From contig DASYGE010000010.1 in NCBI GenBank assembly GCA_036000105.1, positions 62,001-126,000 on the forward strand: DNA of 64,000 nt. The letters are read 5' to 3'. The translations under genes were made by a program, and so were the position numbers. The notes beneath the pieces were generated by a model. It saw only the letters and a program-made list of their open reading frames with translations. It was not told where the DNA came from and did no database searches. Numbering within the stretch: the stretch's first letter is position 1; the number at the start of each line of letters is the position of its first letter. The stretch is from DASUBN01 sp036000105 (GTDB lineage: Bacteria > Pseudomonadota > Gammaproteobacteria > Natronospirales > REEB76). Below, piece after piece: positions 42,160-50,754 of this stretch.

Positions 42160-43419
42160 ATGCGTTTCGATAACCTGCAAGCCTGGCTATCCTGGCAGGA
42201 ACAGCTGCACCCCAACCCCATCGATCTCGGTCTCGAGCGCGTCAAGCGCGTGCTCGAGGCCCTCAAGCTCACCTTCCCTCCGTATCGCATCATCACGGTG
42301 GGCGGCACCAACGGCAAGGGTTCCAGCGTGGCCTTCGCCGAAGCCATACTGCGGGCCGGCGGTTACCGGGTGGGCGCTTATACCTCCCCGCATATCCTGC
42401 GTTACAACGAACGGATACGGGTGGAGGGCACCGAGGTCTCCGATCAGGAACTCTGCGACTCCTTCGCGCGCATAGACACGGCCCGAGGCGAGGTGAGCCT
42501 CACCTATTTCGAGTTCGGCTTCCTCGCCGCCATCGATATCTTCGCGGTGCGCGGCGTGGAAGCCGCGGTGCTGGAGGTGGGCCTGGGTGGACGGCTGGAT
42601 GCGGTGAACGCCGTGGATCCCGATGCCGCCCTGGTGACATCCGTGGGCCTAGATCACATGGACTGGTTGGGACCGGACCGGGAGAGCATCGGGCTCGAGA
42701 AAGCCGGCATCTATCGCCGGGGCCGGCCGGCCGTGTGCGGCGATCGGTCGCCGCCTGCTTCCTTGCTGCAGCACGCCGGGAGCATCGGTGCGCACCTAGC
42801 GGTGCTGGGCCGGGATTTCGACTGGCGTGCCGAGGGCGAGCGCTGGACCTGGCGGGGACCCGGCGAGGTGCTGCGCGGCCTTCCGAGACCCTCGCTACCG
42901 GGCCTCATCCAGTACGACAACGCCGCCACAGTGCTCACCGCTCTGCGTTCTCTCCAGCAGGTGTTGCCGCTCACGCAGACGGCGATCCAGGAAGGCCTCA
43001 GGAACGCCGAGATCATCGCGCGCTTCCAGCGGATCCCCGGCGAAGTGGAATGTATATTAGACGTGGCCCATAACCCGGATGCGGCACGGGTGCTGGCGGA
43101 CAATCTGCGGGCCTGGCCGGTGACAGGGCGCACCTACGGTGTCATGGGCATGTTCCGGGACAAGGCGGCGGAGGAGGTGGCGCTCGCTCTCGCGCCCCAT
43201 CTGGACCGTTGGTATCTGGGCGGCATCGAAGGACCTCGGGGCCAGAGCGCCGCGGATCTGGCGACACGGGTGCATCAGGCGGTGCCGGAGGCGCTCACCG
43301 AGGAGCATCCCACGGTGACAGCAGCTTATGGCGCGGCACATCGGCAGGCAGCGCCCGGAGACCGGCTGGTGATCTTCGGTTCCTTCCAGACGGTGGCCGC
43401 CGTGCTCAAGGATTTCTAA
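42160..43419 (+). CDS. folC: Folylpolyglutamate / dihydrofolate synthase
   Basis: A 419-residue ATP-dependent ligase adding glutamate to (dihydro)folate. P-loop TVGGTNGKGSS near residue 47, YTSPHILRYNERIRVEG, and DHMDWLGPDRESI. It starts 22 bases after accD. Together with folE2 and folD this makes three folate genes in the window. Confidence 0.95.
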   Translation: MRFDNLQAWLSWQEQLHPNPIDLGLERVKRVLEALKLTFPPYRIITVGGTNGKGSSVAFAEAILRAGGYRVGAYTSPHILRYNERIRVEGTEVSDQELCDSFARIDTARGEVSLTYFEFGFLAAIDIFAVRGVEAAVLEVGLGGRLDAVNAVDPDAALVTSVGLDHMDWLGPDRESIGLEKAGIYRRGRPAVCGDRSPPASLLQHAGSIGAHLAVLGRDFDWRAEGERWTWRGPGEVLRGLPRPSLPGLIQYDNAATVLTALRSLQQVLPLTQTAIQEGLRNAEIIARFQRIPGEVECILDVAHNPDAARVLADNLRAWPVTGRTYGVMGMFRDKAAEEVALALAPHLDRWYLGGIEGPRGQSAADLATRVHQAVPEALTEEHPTVTAAYGAAHRQAAPGDRLVIFGSFQTVAAVLKDF

Positions 43420-43475
43420 AAAGACGTTATACTGCCGCCGCGGCGCATCCCTGCCGCCGAGACCGGGAGCCTGGC

Positions 43476-44021
43476 ATGGAGATCGGACTCAAGGAACGCC
43501 TCATCGGCGCCGTGGTGCTGGTGGTGTTAGGCATCATCATCATCCCCTTCTTCCTCAAGGGCTCATCGCCCGATAGCGGCGTGAGCCAGTCGGTGACCCT
43601 GCCGCCGTCATCCGCCACAGCCGCGCCGCAGCAATACAGCATGGCCCTCACGCCGGCAGCCGGCAGCGCCGCCCTGGTCCCCGCGGCCGCTACTCAGGCG
43701 CCTGCCGTCCAACAAGCGGCAACCCCTGCGCCCACACCGAGACCCGTGGTGCACAGCATCGATCGCCAGCAGGCCCCGGCGCCTGCAGGCAAGTGGGTGG
43801 TGCAGGCGGGCAGTTACGGCAGCGAAGCCAACGCCAGTAAGGTGGTGAACACCCTCAAGCAGCAGGGATACCACGCCTACGTGAGCCGCTTCAGCAAGGG
43901 CGGCCAGACCTATTACCGCGTGCGAGTCGGGCCTTATGCCGACCGCGGTTCCGCCGACAAGGCCGCCACCGCTGTGGCGCGGGCTTACGGCGGCAAGGCT
44001 GACGTGGTGCCGAATTCCTGA
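43476..44021 (+). CDS. dedD: SPOR-domain protein, DedD-like
   Basis: A 181-residue protein with a short cytoplasmic start (MEIGLKERLIGAVV), one membrane helix (about 9-27), a Pro/Ala-rich periplasmic linker and a C-terminal SPOR domain (WVVQAGSYGSEANASKVVNTL; YYRVRVGPYADRGSA) that binds denuded septal peptidoglycan. DedD works in cell division. Start ATG 43476 was chosen since the upstream open frame is folC in another register. Confidence 0.9.
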   Translation: MEIGLKERLIGAVVLVVLGIIIIPFFLKGSSPDSGVSQSVTLPPSSATAAPQQYSMALTPAAGSAALVPAAATQAPAVQQAATPAPTPRPVVHSIDRQQAPAPAGKWVVQAGSYGSEANASKVVNTLKQQGYHAYVSRFSKGGQTYYRVRVGPYADRGSADKAATAVARAYGGKADVVPNS

Positions 44022-44111
44022 GCTCATCCGGGCGGAGATACGCCTTGTTGACCGCTCTGGTAAAATAGGCGTCCGACGGGTTACGCAGCGGGACACCGCG
44101 GCGGGGCGCGC

Positions 44112-44624
44112 ATGACTTGGGCTGATTACGCTATTCTCGGCATCATCCTGGCTTCGGCACTCCTGGGCCTGCTGCGCGGCTTCCTGCGCGAAGTGGCGTC
44201 GCTGCTGGTCTGGATGCTCGGTTTCTGGCTGGCGGTGCGCTATGCCGCCATACTCGGCGATGCCTTCAAGTTCGTGAAGAGCGATGAAGACCGCCTGATC
44301 ATCGGTTACGCGCTCATCCTGGTAGCGGTGCTGATCGCCAGCACTGTGGTCGGCATGCTGCTCAAGAGGTTGGTGGAGAGCTCCGGCGCCGGGACAGGCG
44401 ACCGTTCGCTCGGTACCTTATTCGGTGCGGTGCGCGGCGTGGTGATCGTCACCACCCTCATCCTGCTCGGCAGCATAGCGCTCGCGCCGCAGCCGCGCTG
44501 GTGGCGCGAGTCCAAGCTCATACCCTATGCAGCGCCGCTGGTGAAAGTCGTGCGGCGTCTGGCCCCGGTGAAAGTGGATTTCCATCCACTGCAGCCGGCG
44601 CCTGTGAACCTGGATCCAAGTTAA
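44112..44624 (+). CDS. cvpA: CvpA family membrane protein
   Basis: A 170-residue inner-membrane protein with four predicted helices (about 5-25, 30-48, 62-85, 103-125) and a cytoplasmic tail. DYAILGIILASALLGLLRGF is the family start. Originally named for colicin V production; its role is unclear, with links to envelope stress. It is next to purF as in E. coli. Confidence 0.93.
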   Translation: MTWADYAILGIILASALLGLLRGFLREVASLLVWMLGFWLAVRYAAILGDAFKFVKSDEDRLIIGYALILVAVLIASTVVGMLLKRLVESSGAGTGDRSLGTLFGAVRGVVIVTTLILLGSIALAPQPRWWRESKLIPYAAPLVKVVRRLAPVKVDFHPLQPAPVNLDPS

Positions 44625-44647
44625 CCCCTAAGCCCCAAGGCGGTCAC

Positions 44648-46159
44648 ATGTGCGGCATAGTCGGTATCGTCGGCAAGAGTGATGTGAATCAGCTCCTGTA
44701 CGACGCCTTGCTGGTGCTGCAGCACCGCGGCCAGGATGCCGCGGGCATCATGACCGGCGAGGAAGGTCGCTTACATCTGCGCAAGAGCAACGGCCTGGTG
44801 CGCGACGTGTTCCACGAACGTCACATGCTGCGGCTCAAGGGCAGCATGGGCATCGGGCATACACGCTATCCGACTGCCGGCAACCCCCATTCCGCCGAAT
44901 CCCAGCCGTTCTATACCAATTCGCCTTACGGCGCGGCGCTCGGGCACAACGGCAACCTGACGAATGCCCGTGCCCTCAAGGACCTGTTGCTCAAGGAAGA
45001 CCTGCGGCATCTCAACACCGATTCGGATTCCGAGGTGTTGCTCAACGTGTTCGCCCACGAGTTGCAGCGCATCGGCGGCGTGGAGCCTGACGAGCACGCC
45101 ATCTTCAAGGCGGTGAGCGCAGTGCACCGGCGCTGCCGCGGCGCCTATGCCATCACTGCACTGGTGGCCGGCTATGGGGTGGTAGGTTTCCGCGATCCCT
45201 TCGGCATCCGGCCGCTGGTGTACGGCAAGCGCGAGACCGATGCCGGCACCGAATATATGTTGGCTTCCGAGAGCGTGGCCCTGGACGTATGCGGCTTCCA
45301 GCTGGTGCGTGACGTGGCGCCGGGCGAAGCCGTGGTGATAGATAAGGACGGCAACCTGCACACCCACCAGTGCGCCGACCGGCCGCTGTATTCCCCCTGC
45401 ATCTTCGAGTACGTGTATTTCGCACGCCCCGATTCCACCATGGACGACATCTCGGTGCACAAGGCTCGCATGCGCATGGGCGAGAAGCTTGCGGAGAAGA
45501 TCCAGCGGGAATGGGCCGAGCACAACATAGACGTGGTCATCCCCATCCCGGACACCAGCCGCACTAGCGCGCTGCAGCTCGCCAACATGCTCGGCGTGAA
45601 GTACCGCGAAGGTTTCATCAAGAACCGTTACATCGGCCGCACCTTCATCATGCCAGGCCAGAAGCAGCGCAGCCAGTCGGTGCGCCAGAAGCTCAACGCC
45701 ATCGACCTGGAATTCCATGGCAAGAACGTGCTGCTGGTGGATGATTCCATCGTGCGCGGCACCACCTCCCGTCAGATCATCCAGATGGCCCGCGACGTGG
45801 GTGCCAACAAGGTGTTCTTCGCTTCGGCCGCGCCGCCGGTGAAGTTCCCCAACGTGTATGGCATAGACATGCCGAGCGCCAAGGAGCTCATCGCCCATGA
45901 CAAGGACCCGGATCAGGTGGCCGAGTTCATCGGCGCGGACAAGCTCCTCTACCAGGGCTTGCCGGATCTCGTCGAGGCAGTGCGCCGCGGTAACCCGCGC
46001 ATCCAGCGCTTCGACACCTCGGTATTCTCCGGGGAATACGTCACCGGCGACGTGACCCGGGATTATCTCGCTTCCCTCGAGCAGGAGCGCTCCGACGAGG
46101 CGAAACAGAAGCGCAGCAAGGGCGGTAAATCCGTCATAGAAATGTATAACGTGTCCTGA
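44648..46159 (+). CDS. purF: Amidophosphoribosyltransferase
   Basis: A 503-residue enzyme for the first step of purine synthesis. After Met removal Cys2 is the N-terminal nucleophile (MCGIVGIVG). The glutaminase domain has GHTRYPTAG and HNGNLTNA; the PRPP loop is VLLVDDSIVRGTTSRQII. ATG 44648 is fixed by the need for Cys at position 2. It lies 23 bases after cvpA. Confidence 0.98.
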   Translation: MCGIVGIVGKSDVNQLLYDALLVLQHRGQDAAGIMTGEEGRLHLRKSNGLVRDVFHERHMLRLKGSMGIGHTRYPTAGNPHSAESQPFYTNSPYGAALGHNGNLTNARALKDLLLKEDLRHLNTDSDSEVLLNVFAHELQRIGGVEPDEHAIFKAVSAVHRRCRGAYAITALVAGYGVVGFRDPFGIRPLVYGKRETDAGTEYMLASESVALDVCGFQLVRDVAPGEAVVIDKDGNLHTHQCADRPLYSPCIFEYVYFARPDSTMDDISVHKARMRMGEKLAEKIQREWAEHNIDVVIPIPDTSRTSALQLANMLGVKYREGFIKNRYIGRTFIMPGQKQRSQSVRQKLNAIDLEFHGKNVLLVDDSIVRGTTSRQIIQMARDVGANKVFFASAAPPVKFPNVYGIDMPSAKELIAHDKDPDQVAEFIGADKLLYQGLPDLVEAVRRGNPRIQRFDTSVFSGEYVTGDVTRDYLASLEQERSDEAKQKRSKGGKSVIEMYNVS

Positions 46160-46183
46160 TCCGCGGCGCGCCGCCGGAAATCC

Positions 46184-47416
46184 ATGCGCGACGTGCCAAT
46201 CTCCTCCCGAAATCTCCTGTTGGATCTTTTCCGTCAGGGTCTCGCAGCCGTGAACGGCCGTAGTGCCGTGCATGCCTGGCTGAGCGCCCATCCTCCGTCT
46301 GGGCAGTTCCATCTGGTGGCTCTTGGCAAGGCGGCGGACGCCATGACTGCGGGTGCCTTGGATGCCGCCGGATCCTTGCTCTGCGTGGGTCTGGTGGTGA
46401 CCCGCTACGGTTTCCTGGAGACCCCCGTTTACCGTGATCCGCGCATCATCACCCTGGAAGCAGGCCACCCGCTGCCGGATGGCCAGAGTCTCGCCGCCGG
46501 CAACGCTCTCCTCTTGTTCCTCAAGGAAGCGCCGGCTGACGCGGAGTTCCTGTTCCTGGTCTCCGGCGGGGCTTCCAGCACCGTGGAAGTGCCTGTGGAG
46601 GGTGTGAGTCTCGAACAGTTGCAGCAGCTCAACACTTGGCTCCTGGGTAGCGGTCTGCCTATCGGCGACATCAACTGGGTACGGGCCGCCTTGTCGCGTA
46701 TCAAGGGCGGGCGTCTCGCGGCCAGACTCGGGGGCAGGCGCGCCACGCTCTTGCTCATATCTGATGTACCCGGCGACGTAATGTCCGATGTCGGTTCCGG
46801 CCTGTTGTTGCCCGGCCAAGGACGATCCTTGCCGGAACTACCGCGACGCTTTGCCGGGCTGCCTTTCCAGAAGGGGGCGGTGGCGGGCTCTCCCAGCGTG
46901 ACAGCCCATATCATCGCCTCCAACGGTCTGGCCCAGGCAGCCGTTGCTGCCGCAGCTCGCCATCTCGGTATCCCGGTGCATCTGCACGGTAACCTGCCCA
47001 CGACCGATGCGGCTGCCTGCGGCAAAGCGCTGGCTGATCTGCTCATGGATGGCCCGACAGGAGTGCATATCTGGGGCGGCGAGACCACGGTGAAGCTGCC
47101 GGAGAACCCGGGACAGGGCGGGCGCAATCAGCAGCTCGCGCTCTCGGCGGCGATGGCACTGGCAGGCCGCGACGACATCCTGCTCCTGGCCGCCGGCACC
47201 GATGGGGCCGACGGCGTCACCGACGATGCCGGCGCTCTGGTGGATGGCGGCAGCGTGGCGCGTGGTGAAGACGGGGGTTTCGATGCGGAGGACTGCCTCA
47301 GGCGCGTGGATGCCGGCGATTTCCTGGAAGCCAGCGGCGACCTGATCCATACCGGGCCTACCGGCACCAACGTCATGGACCTGATGATCGCTTACAAAAG
47401 CCCGGACCAGACATGA
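46184..47416 (+). CDS. Glycerate 2-kinase (DUF4147/MOFRL family)
   Basis: A 410-residue kinase phosphorylating D-glycerate. N-terminal DUF4147 domain (VALGKAADAM, LVVTRYG, EAGHPLPDGQS, FLVSGGASS) and C-terminal MOFRL domain (GGETTVKL, GQGGRNQQLAL, AAGTDGADGVTDDAGA). It is 24 bases after purF. No glyoxylate-pathway genes are nearby, so its metabolic setting is unclear. Confidence 0.88.
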   Translation: MRDVPISSRNLLLDLFRQGLAAVNGRSAVHAWLSAHPPSGQFHLVALGKAADAMTAGALDAAGSLLCVGLVVTRYGFLETPVYRDPRIITLEAGHPLPDGQSLAAGNALLLFLKEAPADAEFLFLVSGGASSTVEVPVEGVSLEQLQQLNTWLLGSGLPIGDINWVRAALSRIKGGRLAARLGGRRATLLLISDVPGDVMSDVGSGLLLPGQGRSLPELPRRFAGLPFQKGAVAGSPSVTAHIIASNGLAQAAVAAAARHLGIPVHLHGNLPTTDAAACGKALADLLMDGPTGVHIWGGETTVKLPENPGQGGRNQQLALSAAMALAGRDDILLLAAGTDGADGVTDDAGALVDGGSVARGEDGGFDAEDCLRRVDAGDFLEASGDLIHTGPTGTNVMDLMIAYKSPDQT

Positions 47417-47426
47417 GGATGCAACT

Positions 47427-47987
47427 ATGACTGAGAATCATGCGGATCGTTTCCACCTGGCCGTGCCTGTGGGCCCCATGGATCACATCCTGGGCCCCCA
47501 GCACGCCGGCGTCGCCGTGGTGGAATACGGCGATTTCGAATGCCCGGACTGCAAACGGGTGTACCCAGCCACGCAGATGCTGATACAGCATTTCGGCCAC
47601 CGTATAGGCTTCGTCTATCGGCATTTCCCCCTCACGGAAGTGCATCCTCATGCGGAGCTGGCGGCGGAGGCGTCTGAGGTGGCCGCCGCCCAGGGCAAGT
47701 TCTGGGAGATGCATGCCAAGCTCTTCGAGCACCAGACCCATCTGGATGATAAACACTTGCGCCGCTATGCCGTGGAGCTGGGACTAGACATGGCGCGCTA
47801 CGACGCCGAGCTGGGCGATCACATCTACCTGCAACGGGTGCAGGAGCACATCGCCGGCGCCAAACGCAGCGGTGTGCGGGGCACCCCTACTTTCTATGTG
47901 AACGGCACTCTGCATGACGCGTCCTTCGGCACGGAAGAGCTTTTCAAATACATACAGGCAGCCCTGGACGGCCAGGCCAAGCGTTGA
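47427..47987 (+). CDS. Cytoplasmic DsbA-family thioredoxin-like protein
   Basis: A 186-residue DsbA-fold protein with active site ECPDC (about 39-43) and cis-Pro loop RGTPTFYVNG. There is no signal peptide, so it should act in the cytosol, unlike true DsbA. The helical insertion (LDDKHLRRYAVELGLDMARY) is typical of the DSBA-like thioredoxin family. Next to Ohr, it may serve thiol or peroxide repair (inference). Confidence 0.85.
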   Translation: MTENHADRFHLAVPVGPMDHILGPQHAGVAVVEYGDFECPDCKRVYPATQMLIQHFGHRIGFVYRHFPLTEVHPHAELAAEASEVAAAQGKFWEMHAKLFEHQTHLDDKHLRRYAVELGLDMARYDAELGDHIYLQRVQEHIAGAKRSGVRGTPTFYVNGTLHDASFGTEELFKYIQAALDGQAKR

Positions 47988-48021
47988 TCCGTATCCTTCT
48001 TCCCATCTAAGGAGTCAGCCT

Positions 48022-48438
48022 ATGAAACCTCTCTATACAGCGAACGTCACCGCCAAGGGTGGGCGCGAAGGCCACGTACATTCTTCTGATGGCGTGTTGG
48101 ACCTGGCCCTGACCGTGCCCCAGAGCATGGGCGGGGTGGGTGGTCACGGCACCAACCCGGAGCAGCTGTTCGCGGCGGGTTATTCCGCCTGCTTCGAGAG
48201 TGCTTTGAGCCTGGTGGCGCGACGCAAGAAGCTCACGCTTTCGGACGTGTCCCTGACGGCCAAGGTCACCATCGGTAAGACCGATGAAGGAGACTTCAAC
48301 CTGGCGGTGGAACTGCACGGCGTGTTCCCTGGGCTGCATCGCAAGGATGCGGAAGCCCTGATGCACGACGCCCACCAGGTATGCCCCTATTCCCGTGCGA
48401 CTCGCGGCAATGTGGACGTGAAACTGACGGTGGATTGA
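48022..48438 (+). CDS. ohr: Organic hydroperoxide resistance protein (Ohr/OsmC family)
   Basis: A 138-residue thiol peroxidase. Catalytic Cys57 in FAAGYSACFESAL and resolving Cys121 in VCPYSRATRGN; GTNPEQLFAAGYSACF is the Ohr signature. The start at 48022 has AAGGAG ten bases upstream. OhrR, the usual regulator, is not adjacent. Confidence 0.93.
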   Translation: MKPLYTANVTAKGGREGHVHSSDGVLDLALTVPQSMGGVGGHGTNPEQLFAAGYSACFESALSLVARRKKLTLSDVSLTAKVTIGKTDEGDFNLAVELHGVFPGLHRKDAEALMHDAHQVCPYSRATRGNVDVKLTVD

Positions 48439-48447
48439 GACAAGTCT

Positions 48448-49077
48448 ATGACCGATCAGTCTCTCACCGCCCGTGAACTGCTACCCTGTGCGACCCCGAA
48501 GGCCTGGGTGAAGGCGGCTGTCCGTAACCTGGACACCCTGCTCATTGATCACGCCAACTGCGAGAAGAAAGCGGCCGCCACGGCCATGAACCTCATGTTC
48601 CGCTACGGCGAGCGCCTGCCGGACCTGCAGGACGGCATGTCGAAGATCGCCCGGGAGGAACTCAGGCATTTCGAGCAGGTGACGCGGATCATGCGTCGGC
48701 GGGGCATCCCTTACCGCCCCCTGACCGCGGCTCGCTACGCCGAAGGCCTGCGCAAGCATCTGCGCAAACCCGATCGGGAGCGCCTGACGGATCTGCTGGT
48801 GATCGGGGCCTTCATCGAGGCCCGCTCCTGTGAACGGTTCGCTACGCTGGTGCCCGTGCTGGAGGAGGAACTGGCGGAGTTCTATCAGGGATTACACGCC
48901 GCCGAGGCGCGGCACTTCCAGCTCTATCTCGCCATGGCGCGGAAATACGGCACGGACGACGTAGATGATAGGGTCGCGGTGATAGCAGCAGCGGAAGCGG
49001 AGCTGATACAGGCTTCAGACGAGGAATTTAGGTTTCATAGTGGGGTACCTGAGGTGCCCACTAAATCAGCTCACTGA
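48448..49077 (+). CDS. miaE: tRNA-(ms2io6A) hydroxylase
   Basis: A 209-residue ferritin-like diiron monooxygenase hydroxylating the isopentenyl group of ms2i6A37. Ligand helices: HANCEKKAAATAMNLMF, AREELRHFEQV, FIEARSCERF and EARHFQLYL. It starts ten bases after ohr, so oxidative-stress and tRNA-modification genes share a transcript. Confidence 0.94.
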   Translation: MTDQSLTARELLPCATPKAWVKAAVRNLDTLLIDHANCEKKAAATAMNLMFRYGERLPDLQDGMSKIAREELRHFEQVTRIMRRRGIPYRPLTAARYAEGLRKHLRKPDRERLTDLLVIGAFIEARSCERFATLVPVLEEELAEFYQGLHAAEARHFQLYLAMARKYGTDDVDDRVAVIAAAEAELIQASDEEFRFHSGVPEVPTKSAH

Positions 49078-49101
49078 CCCATCCCTGGTGCATCGTCTAG
49101 C

Positions 49102-49150
49102 CCAAGCATCCCTGCTTGGTCGTTCGGCCGGGCGCGAGCTGTGCTCGCGC
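49102..49150. repeat. Paired intergenic hairpins (miaE/lpxH)
   Basis: CCAAGC, loop ATCCCT, GCTTGG (49102-49119) followed by GCGCGAGC, loop TGT, GCTCGCGC (49132-49150), between two convergent genes. The ATCCCT loop recurs in hairpins at 16251 and 55094 (and reversed at 17078). A bidirectional terminator role is possible, although no T tract is present. Confidence 0.6.
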
Positions 49151-49190
49151 AAACCTCCGGCCTCACTCACAGCGGTGTCCCGGCAGCGGC

Positions 49191-49931
49191 TTAGTCGGCT
49201 CTTCCGTCTTTTACCCTGGTATCGTTCAAGCGGCCGCCTTCCGGCGTCCAGCTCAACTGGCTGGATTGTTCATACCAGTCGCCCATCACTATCCGCTCTT
49301 TCTTCTTTCCGTCCGAGGTGAAGTGATGCACCGCGGGCCTGTGAGTGTGGCCGTGGATCAGGCGTGAGACCTGATGCTTGCGCATCAGGTCTTCCACCGC
49401 CTTCTTGTTCACATCCATGATGTAATCCGCCTGGGCCGCGGTATGGGCCTTGCTCTCGGCCCGCGCATGGGCGGCGATGGTCTTGCGTTCCGCCAGGGGT
49501 TTGGCCAGATAGTCTTTCTGCCAAGCCGGATCCCGCAGCATACGGCGCACCATCTGGTATTCCTTGTCGTCTATGCAGAGGGTGTCACCGTGTATCAGCA
49601 AGGTGGGTTGACCGTAGAGGTCCACCAGAGTGGGGTCCGGCAGCAGCTTCACACCGGTCTTCTGCACGAAGGCTTCACCGATGAGGAAATCCCGGTTGCC
49701 GTGCATCAGCAGCACTGGCACGCCGGCATCCGTCAGCCCCTTCAAGCCAGCCATCACCCGGGCATGGTTGGGGTCATCGTCGTCGTCCCCCACCCAGGCC
49801 TCGAAGAAATCTCCCAGGATGTAGAGGCGTTCGGCGCGACGCGCGTCTTCCCGCAGGAATTTCAGGAACAGCTCCGTGATCCCCGGCCGCACCGAGTCCA
49901 GGTGCAGGTCCGAGATGAACAGCGTGGTCAC
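49191..49931 (-). CDS. lpxH: UDP-2,3-diacylglucosamine diphosphatase
   Basis: A 246-residue metallophosphoesterase making lipid X in lipid A synthesis. Metal-site motifs: SDLHLD, GDFFEAWVGDD, MHGNRDFLIG and HGHTHRPAVH. It starts with GTG whose GTGA overlaps the stop of the cyclophilin gene upstream, so the pair is coupled. Confidence 0.96.
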   Translation of the reverse strand: MTTLFISDLHLDSVRPGITELFLKFLREDARRAERLYILGDFFEAWVGDDDDDPNHARVMAGLKGLTDAGVPVLLMHGNRDFLIGEAFVQKTGVKLLPDPTLVDLYGQPTLLIHGDTLCIDDKEYQMVRRMLRDPAWQKDYLAKPLAERKTIAAHARAESKAHTAAQADYIMDVNKKAVEDLMRKHQVSRLIHGHTHRPAVHHFTSDGKKKERIVMGDWYEQSSQLSWTPEGGRLNDTRVKDGRAD

Positions 49932-50665
49932 GGCTTCGCGGTACCGGGCAGCGGCAGCAAGCTGATCTTGATGATCTTCACCGGCTGCACTGGCACGTCG
50001 TTGTATTCCTGGAGGTTCGGCTGCATAAAGCTCACGGTATGGGTCGCGACCGCCGCGATCTTGTCCACCACGTCCATGCCTTCTACCACCTGACCGAACA
50101 CCGCATAGCCCCAGCGATCTGGCCGCGGGTCCAGCTTACGGTTGTCCACCAGGTTGATGTAGAAGGTGGCGTTGCCGCTGTGGGGGTAATCGTCACGCGC
50201 CATGGCGAAGCTGCCGCGCAGGTTGCTGAGGCCGTTGCCGGCTTCGTCGGGGACCGGCGGATGTTTCGGCTTGTGATAGCTGAGGTCGGAGGTGAAATCC
50301 CCGCCCTGGATCACGAAGCCCGGTACCACCCGGTAGAAGGAGCTCCCGTCGTAGTAATGCTCTTTGGCGTAGGTCAGGAAACTCTTGACCGAGAGTGGCG
50401 CGCGGGTCGCGTCCAGCTGCACCACCATGTCCCCGAAGTTGGTCTCGATCTTCACCAGACGGTGATCCTTGTCCACGGGTACCTCTTGCACCGGTACTGG
50501 TACGCTCGGGTAGGAGGGCGGAGGAGGCGTGGGCGCTGCGGGAGCAGGAGCGGGCGCCACCACAGGCGCCGGGCAAGCCTGGGCCTGCATGGGAGCCTGC
50601 CGCACCAGAGCCTGGCTGCAGGCGGTGAGGACCAGTAACGCGAGTCCGATGCTGAGTCTGTACAT
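49928..50665 (-). CDS. Lipoprotein peptidyl-prolyl isomerase, cyclophilin type
   Basis: A 245-residue protein. The lipobox LLVLTAC ends at Cys16, so it should be a lipid-anchored envelope protein. A Pro/Ala-rich linker follows (about 30-62), then a cyclophilin domain (FGDMVVQLDATRAP, FYRVVPGFVIQGGDF, GSFAMARD, YAVFGQVVEGMDVVDKI). Bacterial PpiB and PpiA are not usually lipoproteins with such a linker. It is cotranscribed with lpxH, suggesting an outer-membrane or periplasmic folding role. Confidence 0.88.
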   Translation of the reverse strand: MYRLSIGLALLVLTACSQALVRQAPMQAQACPAPVVAPAPAPAAPTPPPPSYPSVPVPVQEVPVDKDHRLVKIETNFGDMVVQLDATRAPLSVKSFLTYAKEHYYDGSSFYRVVPGFVIQGGDFTSDLSYHKPKHPPVPDEAGNGLSNLRGSFAMARDDYPHSGNATFYINLVDNRKLDPRPDRWGYAVFGQVVEGMDVVDKIAAVATHTVSFMQPNLQEYNDVPVQPVKIIKISLLPLPGTAKP

Positions 50666-50754
50666 GGCAGTCTCCCCGTGGACGATGCGCCATCATACCC
50701 AAAATGGGCAATTCCACGGTCTCGAGGCCCGCGCCTGATAAAATGCCGGCCAGC

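Noticed and set aside
44771..46819. Long minus-strand open frame (about 680 codons) opposite purF
   Set aside because: It lies antisense to purF and the glycerate kinase gene, has His/Gly/Ala-rich low-quality sequence and no family motif; high G+C lowers stop frequency on the opposite strand.
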